Positions 63,991 to 64,000 of a stretch of DNA of 64,000 nucleotides are shown here, in pieces. Numbering within the stretch: position 1 is the stretch's first letter; each line of letters opens with the position of its first letter. Origin of the DNA: Acidiphilium acidophilum (GTDB lineage Bacteria > Pseudomonadota > Alphaproteobacteria > Acetobacterales > Acetobacteraceae); the NCBI RefSeq assembly GCF_033842475.1, contig NZ_JAWXYB010000018.1, positions 310,001 to 374,000 on the forward strand. Reading direction: 5' to 3'. The translations under genes and the position numbers were made by a program. The notes under the pieces are model-generated. The model made no database searches. It was not told the DNA's origin and saw nothing but the letters and a program-made list of their open reading frames with translations.

Positions 63991-64000
63991 GACCTGACCT

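Overview
This is a high-GC window from an alphaproteobacterium, most likely an Acetobacteraceae member of the Acidiphilium type. That is an inference from gene content: an E1-beta subunit carrying its own lipoyl domain, an mlaA-mlaC pair, a rimP-nusA-ylxR-infB-rbfA block, a CarD/CdnL regulator and a ruvCAB-ybgC-tolQRAB block. No rRNA, tRNA or CRISPR array was seen.

Layout. 1-0.9 kb: the 5' part of an mntH Mn(II) transporter with a palindromic operator just upstream. 0.9-7.7 kb, minus strand: formamidase (fmdA), a FmdB-type zinc ribbon, then ureD-A-B-C-E-F-G. 7.8-13.9 kb, plus strand: an NCS1-type permease fused to a hybrid histidine kinase, its LuxR-type response regulator, and a free-standing paralogous permease. 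14.0-16.4 kb: an amino-acid-type ABC importer. Together 0.9-16.4 kb reads as one nitrogen-acquisition locus: amide or urea import and sensing, hydrolysis to ammonia, and control. 16.7-24.2 kb, minus: carD, fdxA, an S4 protein, a SUV3-like helicase, a glycosyltransferase and an aminopeptidase P. 24.4-28.9 kb: a DUF1127 protein, prmA, a UvrD/PcrA helicase and metF. 29.2-37.8 kb, plus: mlaA-mlaC, then rimP-nusA-ylxR-infB-rbfA-tsaC. 38.4-47.3 kb, plus: ftsB, pdhA-pdhB-pdhC, a GNAT protein, lpdA, lipA, ratA and threonine aldolase. 47.3-50.4 kb, minus: lutB-lutC-smr-xre. 50.8 kb: a lytic transglycosylase. 51.7-59.6 kb, minus: yebC, a hypothetical gene, ruvC-A-B, ybgC and tolQ-R-A-B. 59.9 kb: a PEP-CTERM surface protein behind a sigma-54 promoter. 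61-63.8 kb: an AT-rich foreign gene (SEC-C family) split by an IS4-type insertion sequence.

Three things stand out. (1) Seven complete copies and one half copy of an A/T-rich, nested-palindrome element of about 135 bp. Each full copy lies between two co-directional genes, next to the stop codon of the first, and could fold as a four-way junction. (2) The permease-kinase and the free permease share an eight-cysteine module with identical spacing, which suggests a linked sensor and transporter pair. (3) Candidate regulatory RNAs: a minus-strand small RNA of about 90 nt with a CCUCCC anti-Shine-Dalgarno stretch upstream of lutB, and a promoter plus terminator leader in front of rimP-nusA-infB. 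Most other loci are ordinary housekeeping genes in compact operons with ATGA or TGATG overlaps.
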